From Neoroseomonas alkaliterrae (GTDB lineage Bacteria > Pseudomonadota > Alphaproteobacteria > Acetobacterales > Acetobacteraceae), in contig NZ_JACIJE010000003.1 of assembly GCF_014199195.1 (NCBI RefSeq), positions 372,001 through 436,000 of the forward strand: a stretch of 64,000 bases of DNA, written 5' to 3'. The translations under genes and the position numbers were made by a program. The notes below the pieces were generated by a model. The model did not search any database. It was not told the origin of the DNA and saw only the letters and a program-made list of their open reading frames with translations. Every line of letters begins with the position of its first letter. The first letter of the stretch is position 1. This document shows positions 37,142-46,622 of the stretch, one piece after another.

Positions 37142-38308
37142 TCAGCCTTCGGCAATGGCCCGGCGTTCCAGCTCCGCGACCTCCGCCGGCGTCAGCCGCG
37201 CCACGCGGTCGAGCAGCACGTCCAGCGCCTCGCGATGCGGGTCGAATATCGCGAGCAGGCCGCGCACCCAGCCGCGCGAGGATTCCCACGGGTAGGTGAT
37301 GCGGCGCTGCTTCGCGCCATGCAGCACGTAGTGCAGCAGCGGGTTCATCCCGGCGCGCCGGACATCGGCGTTGCGCTCCAGGTAATGGGCAGTGTCGAAG
37401 AAGGGATTGGGCCAGGCGAGCGCCCGCGCGCCGCCATAGAGATAGTGCTCGATCGGGTCCACCCGCTCGGGGATGCGATAGACGCTGCGGTACCAGCCTT
37501 CCATGAACAGCCCGCTCTCGCGGAGCAGCGCGACCTGGCGCGCGATGGCCTCGGGCGGGTCGGCGATGCCAGGCCGGACATGCTCGGCGAAGAAGCGATG
37601 GACCGCGGGCGCGTTCTCGCCCGCCACCGCGGCGAGCATCCGGTACCATTCGTGGAAGCACAGCGCCTCCTGCCGCGCCGAGAGGCCGCCCTGCACATAG
37701 ACCGCGACATCCACATCCGCGTGGTGGTAGTCGAGCCCCTCGGCGAGCATGCGGTGGATGCGCGCGTGGTCGGCCGCGATCCGGTAGGAGAGGTCGTAGC
37801 CCTGCGCGGCCAGGATGGCGCGCCGCGTGGCCGAGGCCTGGTGGCAGGGCATGCCCGCGATGGTGTGGAAATCCACCTGCCCCGAGAGCGCCTGCCGGCG
37901 AATGAAGCCCAGATCCGCCGCGCGGTGCCATTCGAGCGAGCCGTCGTCGCGCAGGTAGAAATGGTGGCCGTAGACGAAATCCGCCCCCGGCGGCGCATGG
38001 CGGAACAGGTCGGCCAGCGCCTCCTCCGAGACGAAGCAGTCGCCCGCGTTCATGTAGAGGATGAACTCGCCGGTCGCGAGCCGCGCCGCCTTGTTCATCG
38101 CGTCATAGGGCCCGGCATCGGGCTCGGAGACCAGCGTGGCGATGCGCGCGCGGAAGGGCGCGCAGGCGGCGAGCGTGCCGTCGGTGGAAGCACCATCCAC
38201 CACCACCAGCTCGACGGGCACGGTCTGCGCGAGGATCGAGCGCAGCGTGCCCGCGACGGAGGCCTCGGCATTGCGCGTGACGACCGCGACCGAGATGCGC
38301 GGGCTCAT
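37142..38308 (-). CDS. GT2-family glycosyltransferase
   Basis: A 388-residue protein. The first 200 residues are a GT-A domain: ISVAVVTRNAEASVAGTLRS, VVDGASTDGT, and SEPDAGPYDAMNKAARLATG, ending in FILYMNAGD where the metal-binding acidic residues are. This matches WcaA/EpsE-type family 2 enzymes. The C-terminal 170 residues include FDTAHYLERNADVRRAGMNP and LLHYVLHGAKQRR, a short repeat module common beside glycosyltransferases in Rhodospirillales. It probably adds a sugar to a surface polysaccharide. The ATG overlaps the stop of the next upstream gene by four bases. Confidence 0.88.
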   Translation of the reverse strand: MSPRISVAVVTRNAEASVAGTLRSILAQTVPVELVVVDGASTDGTLAACAPFRARIATLVSEPDAGPYDAMNKAARLATGEFILYMNAGDCFVSEEALADLFRHAPPGADFVYGHHFYLRDDGSLEWHRAADLGFIRRQALSGQVDFHTIAGMPCHQASATRRAILAAQGYDLSYRIAADHARIHRMLAEGLDYHHADVDVAVYVQGGLSARQEALCFHEWYRMLAAVAGENAPAVHRFFAEHVRPGIADPPEAIARQVALLRESGLFMEGWYRSVYRIPERVDPIEHYLYGGARALAWPNPFFDTAHYLERNADVRRAGMNPLLHYVLHGAKQRRITYPWESSRGWVRGLLAIFDPHREALDVLLDRVARLTPAEVAELERRAIAEG

Positions 38309-39315
38309 GCGCGCGCCGGGATCCAGTCGCGCGCCGCCGCGCCCGCGGGCTCCAGCAGCGCCTCCGGCACCGCGCCGCGCGCGCGGACATAGGCATCGAG
38401 CCGCGCGAGGTCGCGCTGCCATCGCGCCCGGCCCGCGGCGCAGGAAAGCCGCGCGCGCCGGCCGATCGCCCCGGCCCGCGCGGGCGTCAGCGCGCTCCGC
38501 CACAGGGCGGGGCGGTCGGGCTCGTAGAGCAGGCCGTTCACCTCATGGACGATGTATTCGTTCATCGTCGGGTTGTTCTCGGCGATCACCACCTGGCCGC
38601 GCGCCATGGCCTCGAGGAAGGAGAGGCCGATCCCCTCGAAGCGGCGCGGGGCGACGAAGACGTTGAAGCCCGCGGCCATGCGCTCGAAGGCCGCGCGGTC
38701 CTCGAACCAGCCCGAGCGGGTGAGGTTGAAGCGCGCGGCATCGGCCGGCGGCAGCCGCTCCGGGTCGGCGTAGGTCGGGTCCGGCGCCTCGTGCAGATGC
38801 AGCCGCGCCACGGGCCAGTCGCCGATCAGCGCCTTCAGCGTCTCCCAGGCGAGGTCGCGGCGGCGGCGCCACCAGAAGACGCGCAGCGCGTCGTGGGCGG
38901 CCTCCTCCTCCGCCACCTCCGGCCAGTACTGGAGCCAGAGGCTCGTGAGGCCGAGCCGGCGCAGGCGCTCATGCAGGTGGCGGCAGAAGCAGACGACGAG
39001 GATGCGGCCCTTGAGCGCGAGCCAGTACTCGTCCCCGAGCGCCCGGCAACTGTCGTACATGGGGTAGAAGAAGACCGGGCAAGGCAGATCCATGGCGGCA
39101 AGGCGGCGCGCGACGCGCTCGAGCTGCCAGACATGGATCTCGGCATAGCCGCCGGCCGCAAGCGCCTCGATGTCGAGTGCGGCCGCCTTGTCCACCCAGC
39201 TTTCGTCCAGATGCAGCGCGACCTCCCGCGTGCGGCCGATATGCTCGATCATGAAGCGGGAGGAGAGCGTCCGGCTGTGGTAGCCGTGGTCGATGAAGGC
39301 GACGCGCTCACGCAT
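38305..39315 (-). CDS. Glycosyltransferase (GT1/GT4-like, GT-B fold)
   Basis: A 336-residue protein. The C-terminal half contains FNVFVAPRRFEGIGLSFLEA followed by MARGQVVIAENNPTMNEYI, the nucleotide-sugar E-x7-E-like region of GT-B enzymes. The N-terminal half (FIDHGYHSRTLSSRFMIEHI, VFFYPMYDSCRALGDEYW) is the divergent acceptor domain. It is shorter than most GT4 proteins. ATG 39315 is chosen, as the frame upstream is antisense noise. The gene overlaps both neighbours by a few bases (4 with the GT2 gene, 8 with the upstream hypothetical), indicating a tight three-gene operon. Confidence 0.8.
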   Translation of the reverse strand: MRERVAFIDHGYHSRTLSSRFMIEHIGRTREVALHLDESWVDKAAALDIEALAAGGYAEIHVWQLERVARRLAAMDLPCPVFFYPMYDSCRALGDEYWLALKGRILVVCFCRHLHERLRRLGLTSLWLQYWPEVAEEEAAHDALRVFWWRRRRDLAWETLKALIGDWPVARLHLHEAPDPTYADPERLPPADAARFNLTRSGWFEDRAAFERMAAGFNVFVAPRRFEGIGLSFLEAMARGQVVIAENNPTMNEYIVHEVNGLLYEPDRPALWRSALTPARAGAIGRRARLSCAAGRARWQRDLARLDAYVRARGAVPEALLEPAGAAARDWIPARA

Positions 39316-39820
39316 GGCCGTCGGCCCGCTGGCGGCAGAAATGCAGCGCGCGGTAGAGCGCCTCGAGGGATGTCTCGTCCGCGCGCGTGCCGGTCGCGCC
39401 GCGCGGCGCGTGCCGAGCCGGCGGGGGCGGTGCGCCTGCGGGGGAAGTCTCGGCCAGGGCGCGCTGCAGGGCGGCCCGCAGCCTTCCCGGCGGCGAGGCG
39501 GCCGGGGGCGGCGGCCAGTCCTCGAGGCTCCGCCGCAGGGCATCGAGCAGCCGATGCCGGTCGGCGCTGTCCGGCAGCAGCGCGGCGAGGCCCTTGGCGA
39601 ATTCGCCAAGGCGCAGGATCACCATCCCCTCCCCGTCCGCCGCGGCGATCGCGGCGCGCGGCAGCCAGGGCAGGCTGGCCGGACGCAGGCAGAGCAGCAC
39701 GTCCTGGCCCGAGCCGACGAGGCGGAAGGCGACGGCCGCCCCCTCCGGCCCGCCGCCCGGCTCGCGCCAGGCGATGTCCACCATGGGCTGCGGGCCGCGG
39801 GGGGCGATGATGGTGGTCAT
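39308..39820 (-). CDS. Hypothetical protein, first gene of the glycosyltransferase operon
   Basis: A 170-residue protein, MTTIIAPRGPQPMVDIAWRE. A first beta-rich part (AVAFRLVGSGQDVLLCLRP) is followed by helices (FAKGLAALLPDSADRHRLLD) and a Pro/Ala-rich linker before LEALYRALHFCRQRADG. I do not recognise a family. The 8-base overlap with the downstream glycosyltransferase and shared strand support it as a real gene and suggest a role in the same surface-glycan step. The start is uncertain: the ATG at 39850 is in frame and neither has a strong ribosome-binding site. Confidence 0.55.
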   Translation of the reverse strand: MTTIIAPRGPQPMVDIAWREPGGGPEGAAVAFRLVGSGQDVLLCLRPASLPWLPRAAIAAADGEGMVILRLGEFAKGLAALLPDSADRHRLLDALRRSLEDWPPPPAASPPGRLRAALQRALAETSPAGAPPPPARHAPRGATGTRADETSLEALYRALHFCRQRADGHA

Positions 39821-40226
39821 GGCCGGTTCCGCGGCGGGCTCGTACCGCATGGCGTCGAGATGGGCTGTGGCAAGGCGGATACGGCGAGGCGACCCGCGCG
39901 CATGCCAAGGGACCCCACAGAATCGCCGCGCACCGACGCTCCCCTCGCACCTGCCCGGTAGCCGGGCGGGTCTATAGAAGGCGCCGGGCGCGCCTGTCGA
40001 TATCCGCAACGGCGTCGCGCGTCCGGCGCGGGAACACCGCCGGGCACTGCCCGCATTCGCTCGCCCACGCACGCCTCGGAAAGTCGCCCCGGAGGCCAAG
40101 GATGCCGCCATCCTTCAACCGCTGGCCCCCGGCGCCACGGCCCGACGCGAAAGGCCGATGCCGGCGAGCCGATCGCGGCCCGCCGCGCGGCCGGAAACCG
40201 CGCGACGCAACGGACCTCCCGGCCGC
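39821..40226. other. 406-base intergenic stretch between hemY and the glycosyltransferase operon
   Basis: No gene is supported on either strand. The left part should hold the promoter of the glycosyltransferase operon and the right part the 3' end of the hem operon. A short inverted repeat GCCCGGTAGCCGGGC (about 39954-39968) is the only structure noted. I see no T-tailed terminator. Confidence 0.5.
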
Positions 40227-41519
40227 CTATGCGCCGCCCGCGCCCGGCCCCGAGGCCCGCGCCGGCACCGAACCCGGCGCCGACCAGCCGATCCGGCCGA
40301 CGCTGTCGCAGCCCGCGCAGACCGCCTTCCAGGCCGCATGTTCCGCCCCGCAGGCGGCGCAGCGCCAGCGCGGCGCGCCCGGCGCGTTCGCCGCCCCGCG
40401 CAGCCAGCGCGCCTGCGCCGCGCGGGCGTCGGCGGTGTCCCCATGCTCGGCCTGTTCCAGTTCCGCGAGCAGCAGATAGGCCCGGCGATCCGCCGCGCCC
40501 GATCCGACCAGCGCCTCGAGTTCCGTGCGCGCGCGCCCGGTCAGCCCCGCATCCAGCGCCACGCGCGCCATCAGCAGCCGGCTTTCCGGGTGGTCGGGAT
40601 TGCGGTGGATCAGGTCCTCCACGGCCTTCACCCGGGCCAGTCGGTCCGGCGTGCCCGCGATCCAGGCCTGGCCCACATCGGGATGCGGCGCGGCGATCCA
40701 GCATTGCTCGAGCACGCCGCGCGCCCGCCGCGTGCTGCCCGCCTCGGCCAGCCGCCGCGCATAGGCCAGCGCCGCCGGGACGAAGGCGGGATCGGCCGCG
40801 ACCGCCTGCTTCTCGTATTCGGCCGCGCGCGCGGGGTCGGGTTCCTGCTCGGCGGCGGCGAGCGCCAGCGCCGCGCGCGGCGCGCCGGGCGGGGCCAGCG
40901 CGAAGGCCTCGCGCCAGTCACGCATCCGCACCGCGACCACCTGGCGCTCCTCGCGCAGCCAGGCGGCGCCGGGCTGCAGCGCCTCGGCCTCCCGGGCCAG
41001 ACGCTGCGCCGCCGCCCAGTCCTGGCGCTGGATCGCCTGGCGCAGCAGCCCGCGCAGGCCGAGGAAGCGCGCATCCTCGCGCTCGGCCAGCGCCTTGAAC
41101 ACCGCCGCCGCGCCGTCCTCGCGCCCGGCCGCGCGCTCGGCCTCGGCGGCCAGCAGCAGCGTCTGCGGCGTGTCGCCAAGCAGCGCGCGCGCGCGCCGCG
41201 CCTCGATCCGCGCCTGGTCCGCGGTGCCCGCCGCCAGCGCGACCAGCGCGCGTGTCACCGCCGTGTCGCCCTCGGCCCGCCGCCGCGCCGCGCGCGCCGC
41301 GCGCCGCCGCGCCGGTATGCCGAGCAGCCAGGCGATGCCGTTCAGCAGCCCATGCAGCAGAAGGAAGCCGGCCACCGCGAGCACCACGGCGACCGGCACG
41401 CCGATGCCGATCCAGGTCTCCCCGACCTGCACCTCGATCATGCCGCCCGTATCGGCCAGCCAGTAGGCCAGGGCGGTGACGGCCGCGAGCGCGGCCAGCA
41501 GCACCAATGCGCGACGCAT
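40227..41519 (-). CDS. hemY: HemY-type TPR membrane protein with C-terminal zinc ribbon
   Basis: A 430-residue protein. Two N-terminal membrane helices (ALVLLAALAAVTALAYWLA and VPVAVVLAVAGFLLLHGLLN) form the HemY N-terminal domain, followed by TPR-like helical repeats. The C-terminus carries WRCAACG and CAGCDSVGRIGW, two CxxC pairs of a rubredoxin-like zinc ribbon, as in LapB and alphaproteobacterial HemY. This is not the protoporphyrinogen oxidase also called HemY. Its role in tetrapyrrole synthesis is inferred from constant linkage to hemC and hemD. It is the last gene of the four-gene hem operon, nine bases after COG4223. Confidence 0.88.
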   Translation of the reverse strand: MRRALVLLAALAAVTALAYWLADTGGMIEVQVGETWIGIGVPVAVVLAVAGFLLLHGLLNGIAWLLGIPARRRAARAARRRAEGDTAVTRALVALAAGTADQARIEARRARALLGDTPQTLLLAAEAERAAGREDGAAAVFKALAEREDARFLGLRGLLRQAIQRQDWAAAQRLAREAEALQPGAAWLREERQVVAVRMRDWREAFALAPPGAPRAALALAAAEQEPDPARAAEYEKQAVAADPAFVPAALAYARRLAEAGSTRRARGVLEQCWIAAPHPDVGQAWIAGTPDRLARVKAVEDLIHRNPDHPESRLLMARVALDAGLTGRARTELEALVGSGAADRRAYLLLAELEQAEHGDTADARAAQARWLRGAANAPGAPRWRCAACGAEHAAWKAVCAGCDSVGRIGWSAPGSVPARASGPGAGGA

Positions 41520-41528
41520 CGCGGCGCC

Positions 41529-42719
41529 TCAGCCGGCCAGCAGCGCGGCGAGCGCGGCGCGAGCCTCGAGCAGCGCGCGCGCTTCGGCCACCCATTCGGC
41601 CATGGCCGCGCGCGCGGCCGGCGGCAGGCGCTCGAGCCGCGCCAGCGCCGCCTCGAAGTCCCCGGCGGCGAGCGCGCGGCGGGCACGCTCGATCTCGCCC
41701 GCGGCGGCATCGCCCCAGACCACCTCCTCGCCCCGGCGCACGGTCACGAGGCCCGAAAGCCGCGCCGCCGCGCCCTGCAGCACCCCCTGCCCGGCCTGGG
41801 CGGGCTCGCTCGCCGCGGCGGCGGCGGCGGCGCGCGCCGCCGGCTCGAAGGCGAGGCGCAGCGCCGCCTCGGTCGGCGGCGGGCTGGCGGCGTAGCGGGT
41901 CAGCGCGGGCTGGGCATCGGGCAGCGCGGCCAGCGCGGGGCCGAGCGGCAGCCCCGCCTCCAGCCGCAGCCGCAGCGCGTCGAAGGCGGCAAGGCGCGTG
42001 GCGCGCGCCTCCAGCGCGGCGACGCGTGCCTGCGCCTGCTCGAGCGCCGCGATGCGCGCGACCAGCGCGGATTCCGCCCCGAGCAGCCGCCGCTCCAGCG
42101 CCGCGCCGGCGGCGGCGATGCGATCGGCCTGCGCGCGATCGGCGGCGGCGAGCCGCTCGCCCATGCTGCGCGCGAGATCCTCGGTGCGGCGGATCGCCTC
42201 GGCATCGCCGGCCTGCTGCCGCGCCGCCACCGCGTCCAGCCGCTCCGAGAGCCGGTCCGCCCGCGTGGCCAAGGTCTCGAGCGCGGCGCGCGGCGCCACC
42301 GCGGCGGGGTCGAGCACCGGCCGGCCCGCCACCTCCGCGAGCCGCGCCTCGGCCGCCGCGATCCGCGCCTCGAGCGGCTGCAGGTCGGGCGGCGGCGGCA
42401 GCGACTCGATCCGTCGCACGAGGCCCGAGAGGTCCGGCGGCGGCCTGCCCTCGAGCGCGGCGATGCGGCGGTCGAGCGGCGCGAGGTCGGGCGCGGGGCG
42501 CGCCTCCAGCGCGGCGAGCCGCGCCTGCAGCGCCTCGAGCGCGGCCACGCGCCCCTCCATCTCGGCGAGCGCCGCCGCGGCCGGATGCGGCGCCCGCGCC
42601 GGGCGCGGCGTCACCCACAGCCAGGCCGCCGCCAGCACCAGCACCAGCCCGCCCACCAGCAGCGGCAGCGCCGCCGGGTCGAGGAAGCGGCGAAGGGGGG
42701 GCGTCGGTGTCTCGGGCAT
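41529..42719 (-). CDS. COG4223/mitofilin-like inner-membrane coiled-coil protein
   Basis: A 396-residue protein with one N-terminal helix (LPLLVGGLVLVLAAAWLWV) and a long Ala/Leu/Arg/Glu heptad region (MEGRVAALEALQARLAALEA onward) that should form a coiled coil in the periplasm. The C-terminal RLSGLVTVRRGEEVVWGDAA and FEAALARLERLPPAARAAM match the Mic60/mitofilin signature domain found between hemD and hemY in Alphaproteobacteria. Its proposed role is membrane organisation, as for mitochondrial Mic60. The start at 42719 is chosen because it lies just before the helix. Confidence 0.85.
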   Translation of the reverse strand: MPETPTPPLRRFLDPAALPLLVGGLVLVLAAAWLWVTPRPARAPHPAAAALAEMEGRVAALEALQARLAALEARPAPDLAPLDRRIAALEGRPPPDLSGLVRRIESLPPPPDLQPLEARIAAAEARLAEVAGRPVLDPAAVAPRAALETLATRADRLSERLDAVAARQQAGDAEAIRRTEDLARSMGERLAAADRAQADRIAAAGAALERRLLGAESALVARIAALEQAQARVAALEARATRLAAFDALRLRLEAGLPLGPALAALPDAQPALTRYAASPPPTEAALRLAFEPAARAAAAAAASEPAQAGQGVLQGAAARLSGLVTVRRGEEVVWGDAAAGEIERARRALAAGDFEAALARLERLPPAARAAMAEWVAEARALLEARAALAALLAG

Positions 42720-42795
42720 TCCAATCCTCGTGCTGCGCCGCAAGGGCGGGGCGCTGTATAGCACCGGCCGCGCGCGGCGCGCCCCCGCGTGGGCG

Positions 42796-43569
42796 TCAAT
42801 CCGCCGCCGGGCCGAGCAGCGCGGGCAGCAGCGCCGGATCGGGCCGCTCCGTCACCGCGATCCCGGCCCAGGGCAGCGCGCGCAGCGCCTCGGCGATGCG
42901 CGGGCTGATCGCGAGCGCGCGGATGCCCGGCGCGGCGCCTTCGAGGCCCGCGCGCCGCATCAGCGCGAGCACCGTCCGCACCCCCCGCGGCGACGTGAAC
43001 AGCGCCGCGGCGACGCGGCCGCCGCGCAGCGCGGCTTCGGCGTCGGGCGGCAGCGCGGCGGCGGGCACGGCGCGATAGACAACGCGGCGGAGCACCCGGA
43101 AGCCCCGGGCGCGCAGCGCCGCCGCGAGGTCCGCCCCGTATCCCCGCCCCGCCGCGAGCAGCAGCGGCCCCGCCGCCGGATCGAGGCTGCCCGCCGCGAA
43201 GGCGGCGAGCGAGGCGGCATCCCCGGCCGCCGCGCGCACATCGGCGAAGCCGCGCGCCCGCGCCTCCGCCGCCGTGCCCTCGCCCACGGCGAGCACGGGC
43301 AGGCCCATCGGCGCCAGCGCCCGCGCGGCGGCGCGGGAGGGCAGCAGCAGCGCCTGGGCGCGCGGCAGGCGCGGCGGGGCGCAGCCGCGCAGGACCAGGG
43401 CGGGGGCAAGCACGGGCCGCCAGCCCAGGGCGGCGACCGCGGCGGCGGTCTCGGCGGCGCCGGGCTCGGGGCGGGTGACCAGGACATGCCGGGGTCGGGA
43501 CGCACCGGCGCCCTTCCCTTTCCTGGCCGTCACCAGGGCGCGCCGGCGCGGCGCGCGCCCATCCGTCAT
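42796..43569 (-). CDS. hemD: Uroporphyrinogen-III synthase
   Basis: A 257-residue bilobal protein. HVLVTRPEPGAAETAAAVAA starts the first lobe, and LLLAAGRGYGADLAAALRAR with LFTSPRGVRTVLALM the second. These are the expected blocks of the poorly conserved HemD family, which cyclises hydroxymethylbilane with inversion of ring D. About 20 basic residues precede the usual N-terminus ([20 protein letters not shown]). The ATG overlaps the hemC stop by four bases, which makes the assignment secure. Confidence 0.9.
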   Translation of the reverse strand: MTDGRAPRRRALVTARKGKGAGASRPRHVLVTRPEPGAAETAAAVAALGWRPVLAPALVLRGCAPPRLPRAQALLLPSRAAARALAPMGLPVLAVGEGTAAEARARGFADVRAAAGDAASLAAFAAGSLDPAAGPLLLAAGRGYGADLAAALRARGFRVLRRVVYRAVPAAALPPDAEAALRGGRVAAALFTSPRGVRTVLALMRRAGLEGAAPGIRALAISPRIAEALRALPWAGIAVTERPDPALLPALLGPAAD

Positions 43570-44552
43570 GCGAAAAGGTCCGCCGGCGCGTCGCGGCGCA
43601 GCGAGGCGCCGAGTTCCGCGCCGAGGCGCGCCGCCTCGGCGGCATCGCCCTCCAGTGTGCGGCGCAGCAGGAAGCCGCCATCGGCACGGGCGACGAGGCC
43701 GGTCAGGCGCAGCCTGCCATCGGCGAGCAGCCGCGCATGGCCGCCGATCGGCGTGCGGCAGGACCCGTCCAGCGCGGCGAGCAGCGCGCGCTCGGCCGCG
43801 GAGACGGCCCGCGCCTCGGGGTCCTCGATCGCGGCCAGCAGCTCGCGCAGTTCGGTGTCGTCCGCGCGCACCGTGACCCCGACGATGCCCTGCCCGGCGG
43901 CCGGCACCATCACCTCGGGGTCGAGGGCCACCGCGCCGGGCGGGGCGAGGGCGAGGCGCTTCAGCCCGGCGAGCGCGAGCATGGTCGCCGCCGCCTCGCC
44001 CTCGGCCAGCTTGCGCAGCCGCGTCTGCACATTGCCGCGGAACATGACGACCGAGAGGTCGGGGCGGCGGTGCAGCAGTTGCGACTGCCGCCGCACCGAG
44101 GAGGTGCCGATCACCGCCCCGCGCGGCAGCGCGGCCAGCGGATCGGCGGGGTCCGGCGCAGCGAGCGCGGGGCCCGGGACCAGCACGTCCCGCGCATCCT
44201 CCCGCTTCAGCGTGCAGGCGAGCACGATGCCGGGCGGCATCTCGGTCTCGAGATCCTTGAGCGAATGCACCGCGAAGTCGATGCGCCGGTCGAGCAGCGC
44301 CTCGTGGATCTCCTTCGCGAAGAGCCCCTTGCCGCCGATCTCGGCGAGGCGCCGGTCCTGGATGCGGTCGCCGGAGGTCAGGAGCTGGTGCTCCTCGAAG
44401 GCCTTGGCGTCGCGCAGCACGGGGCAGAAGCGCGTCACCCGCGCCAGGAAGTCCCGCGTCTGCCAGAGCGCGAGCGGCGAGGCGCGGGTGCCGACGCGCA
44501 GCGGCAGGGGCCGGCGGTGCTGCGGCACGGAAGCGGGGTGGGCAGGCGGCAT
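43566..44552 (-). CDS. hemC: Hydroxymethylbilane synthase (porphobilinogen deaminase)
   Basis: A 328-residue enzyme. [13 protein letters not shown] opens the catalytic domain, followed by [35 protein letters not shown] and [17 protein letters not shown]. The cysteine in [13 protein letters not shown] binds the dipyrromethane cofactor. It makes the linear tetrapyrrole used by the downstream HemD. It is the first gene of a minus-strand hemC-hemD-COG4223-hemY operon and only 23 bases from the divergent tsaD start, so the two promoters must overlap the coding ends. Confidence 0.96.
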   Translation of the reverse strand: MPPAHPASVPQHRRPLPLRVGTRASPLALWQTRDFLARVTRFCPVLRDAKAFEEHQLLTSGDRIQDRRLAEIGGKGLFAKEIHEALLDRRIDFAVHSLKDLETEMPPGIVLACTLKREDARDVLVPGPALAAPDPADPLAALPRGAVIGTSSVRRQSQLLHRRPDLSVVMFRGNVQTRLRKLAEGEAAATMLALAGLKRLALAPPGAVALDPEVMVPAAGQGIVGVTVRADDTELRELLAAIEDPEARAVSAAERALLAALDGSCRTPIGGHARLLADGRLRLTGLVARADGGFLLRRTLEGDAAEAARLGAELGASLRRDAPADLFA

Positions 44553-44575
44553 CGCGGCGTCATAGAACCGCGCCC

Positions 44576-45625
44576 ATGGACGCGGAAGGTGGCATCACGC
44601 TGCGCGGCCCCGTGCTGGGGCTGGAATCGAGCTGCGACGAGACGGCCGCCGCCGTGCTCGCCGCGGACGGGCGCATCCTGGCCGAGGGCGTGCTGAGCCA
44701 GGAGAGGGAACACGCGGCCTTCGGCGGCGTGGTGCCCGAGATCGCCGCCCGCGCGCATCTCGCCGCCCTGCCGGGGCTGGCGGAGAGGGTGCTCGCCCGT
44801 GCCGGCATCGGCTTCGCGGATCTCGGCGCGGTGGCCGCCACCTCCGGCCCCGGGCTGATCGGCGGGCTGATCGTCGGCGCCTGCTTCGGCAAGGGCGTGG
44901 CCATCGCCCATGGCCTGCCCTTCGTGGCGGTGAACCACCTCGAGGCCCATGCGCTGACGGCGCGGCTGCCGGGGCTGCTGGAGCGGGGCGCGCCGTCCTT
45001 CCCCTATCTGCTGCTGCTGGTCTCGGGCGGGCATTGCCAATGCGTGGCGGTGGAGGGGCTCGGGCGCTACCGGCGGCTCGGCACCACGCTCGACGACGCG
45101 GTGGGCGAGGCCTTCGACAAGGCGGCGAAGCTGATGGGCCTGCCCTGGCCTGGCGGGCCGCATCTCGAACGCCTGGCTTCGCAGGGCGATCCGGGCGCCG
45201 TGCCGCTGCCGCGTCCGCTGCTCGGCCGGCCGGGCTGCGACTTCTCCTTCTCCGGCCTCAAGACCGCGGTCGCGCGCGCGGTGGCGCAGGGCGCCGCATC
45301 GCATGCCGACATCGCCGCCGGCTTCCAGGCCGCCGTCGCCGCGGTGCTGGCCGACCGCGCGCGCAACGCGCTCGCGATGCTGCCGGAGGCGACGGCGCTC
45401 GTCGTCGCCGGCGGTGTTGCCGCGAACCAGGCGGTGCGCGCCGCGCTGTCCGGTGTGGCGGGGATGGCCGGCGTGCCGATGCTGGCGCCGCCGCTGCGGC
45501 TGTGCACCGACAATGCCGTGATGGTGGCCTGGGCCGGCATCGAGCGCCTGCGTGCCGGGCTGAGCGACGGGCTCGACCACGCCCCGCGCCCGCGCTGGCC
45601 GCTCGCGGACCTCGCCGGTGCATGA
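44576..45625 (+). CDS. tsaD: tRNA N6-adenosine threonylcarbamoyltransferase TsaD
   Basis: A 349-residue ASKHA-fold enzyme: [16 protein letters not shown] (phosphate loop), [15 protein letters not shown], the metal-binding [14 protein letters not shown] and [16 protein letters not shown]. It transfers the threonylcarbamoyl group to A37 of ANN-decoding tRNAs, an essential step. The divergent hemC / tsaD arrangement is standard in Alphaproteobacteria. It is followed by a double-hairpin repeat and rlmJ, then gpsA on the same strand. Confidence 0.97.
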   Translation: MDAEGGITLRGPVLGLESSCDETAAAVLAADGRILAEGVLSQEREHAAFGGVVPEIAARAHLAALPGLAERVLARAGIGFADLGAVAATSGPGLIGGLIVGACFGKGVAIAHGLPFVAVNHLEAHALTARLPGLLERGAPSFPYLLLLVSGGHCQCVAVEGLGRYRRLGTTLDDAVGEAFDKAAKLMGLPWPGGPHLERLASQGDPGAVPLPRPLLGRPGCDFSFSGLKTAVARAVAQGAASHADIAAGFQAAVAAVLADRARNALAMLPEATALVVAGGVAANQAVRAALSGVAGMAGVPMLAPPLRLCTDNAVMVAWAGIERLRAGLSDGLDHAPRPRWPLADLAGA

Positions 45626-45645
45626 CCATCCTTTCGTATCGGTTC

Positions 45646-45699
45646 CCAAAGGCCTTTCGGCCTTTGGCCGGAGGCTCCGGGAGGGCGGCGCCCTCCCGG
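45646..45699. repeat. Two adjacent perfect hairpins between tsaD and rlmJ
   Basis: CCAAAGGCC-TTTC-GGCCTTTGG (45646-45667) and CCGGGAGGGC-GGC-GCCCTCCCGG (45677-45699) are perfect stems of 9 and 10 bp only nine bases apart. They fill the 111-base gap after tsaD. They could act as terminator or mRNA-stabilising structures, or be another mobile palindromic element. Their sequence is unrelated to the composite repeat seen elsewhere in the window. Confidence 0.75.
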
Positions 45700-45736
45700 T
45701 TGCGCCACGCCGCGCCCCGCGCCATGACCGCCGCGG

Positions 45737-46561
45737 ATGAACTACCGCCACGCCTTCCATGCCGGCAATCACGCCGATTGCCTGAAGCACGCCCTGCTGC
45801 TGCTGCTCCTCGGCGCGCTGCGCCGCAAGGAGGCGCCCTTCGCCGTGCTCGACACCCATGCCGGGCGCGGCCTCTACGACCTGTCGGCCAGCGAGGCCGC
45901 GCGCACGGGGGAGGCCGCGCGCGGCGCGCTGCGTCTTGCCGATCTGCGGGACGGCCCGCTGCTGCCCTTCATCGAGGCGCTGCGCGCGCAGGGCTTCCCG
46001 GCGCGCTATCCAGGCTCGCCCATGCTCATCCGCGCCGCGCTGCGCCCGGGCGACCGGCTCCTCTGCTGCGAGTTGCACCCCGAGGACCATGCCGCGCTGC
46101 GCGCCCTGTTCGCGCGCGACCCGCAGGTGGCCGTGCATCGCCGGGACGCCTGGGAGGCGATCCGCGCGCTGACGCCCTTCCCCGAGAAGCGGGGCCTCGT
46201 CCTCATGGACCCGCCCTTCGAGCAGGAGGAGGAGTTCGCGCGCCTCGTCGCCGCAATCGCCGGCCTGAACCGCCGCTTCCGCGCCGCGATCGTCGCGGCC
46301 TGGTATCCGGTGAAGCACCGCGCGCCGGTGCGCGACTTCCACGATGCGCTGCGCGCCTCCGGCCTGCGCGACGTGCTGGCCGCCGAGATGTGGCTGCGGG
46401 AGCCGACCGACCCGCGCCGCCTGAACGGCAGCGGGCTGCTCGTCGTCAACCCGCCCTTCGGCTTCGCGGCGGCGGCGGCCGATGTCCTCGCGGCGCTGAC
46501 GCGCGCGCTGGCGAGCGAGCCCGGCGCGGGCTCGGCCGTCACGACCGTGGTGCCCGAATGA
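45737..46561 (+). CDS. rlmJ: 23S rRNA (adenine(2030)-N6)-methyltransferase RlmJ
   Basis: A 274-residue methyltransferase. NYRHAFHAGNHADCLKHALL is the near-invariant RlmJ N-terminus, and the catalytic motif is LVLMDPPFEQEEEF. LDTHAGRGLYDL forms the SAM site. It methylates A2030 in the peptidyl-transferase region of 23S rRNA. The length fits the family. It stands between tsaD and gpsA, which are often adjacent in relatives, so rlmJ may have been inserted here. Confidence 0.95.
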   Translation: MNYRHAFHAGNHADCLKHALLLLLLGALRRKEAPFAVLDTHAGRGLYDLSASEAARTGEAARGALRLADLRDGPLLPFIEALRAQGFPARYPGSPMLIRAALRPGDRLLCCELHPEDHAALRALFARDPQVAVHRRDAWEAIRALTPFPEKRGLVLMDPPFEQEEEFARLVAAIAGLNRRFRAAIVAAWYPVKHRAPVRDFHDALRASGLRDVLAAEMWLREPTDPRRLNGSGLLVVNPPFGFAAAAADVLAALTRALASEPGAGSAVTTVVPE

Positions 46562-46622
46562 GGCCCGGCGCGAAGGGACCGGGACCGGGCGCGGGGTGCC
46601 GCGCGCGCCGGGCGCGGCGGGC

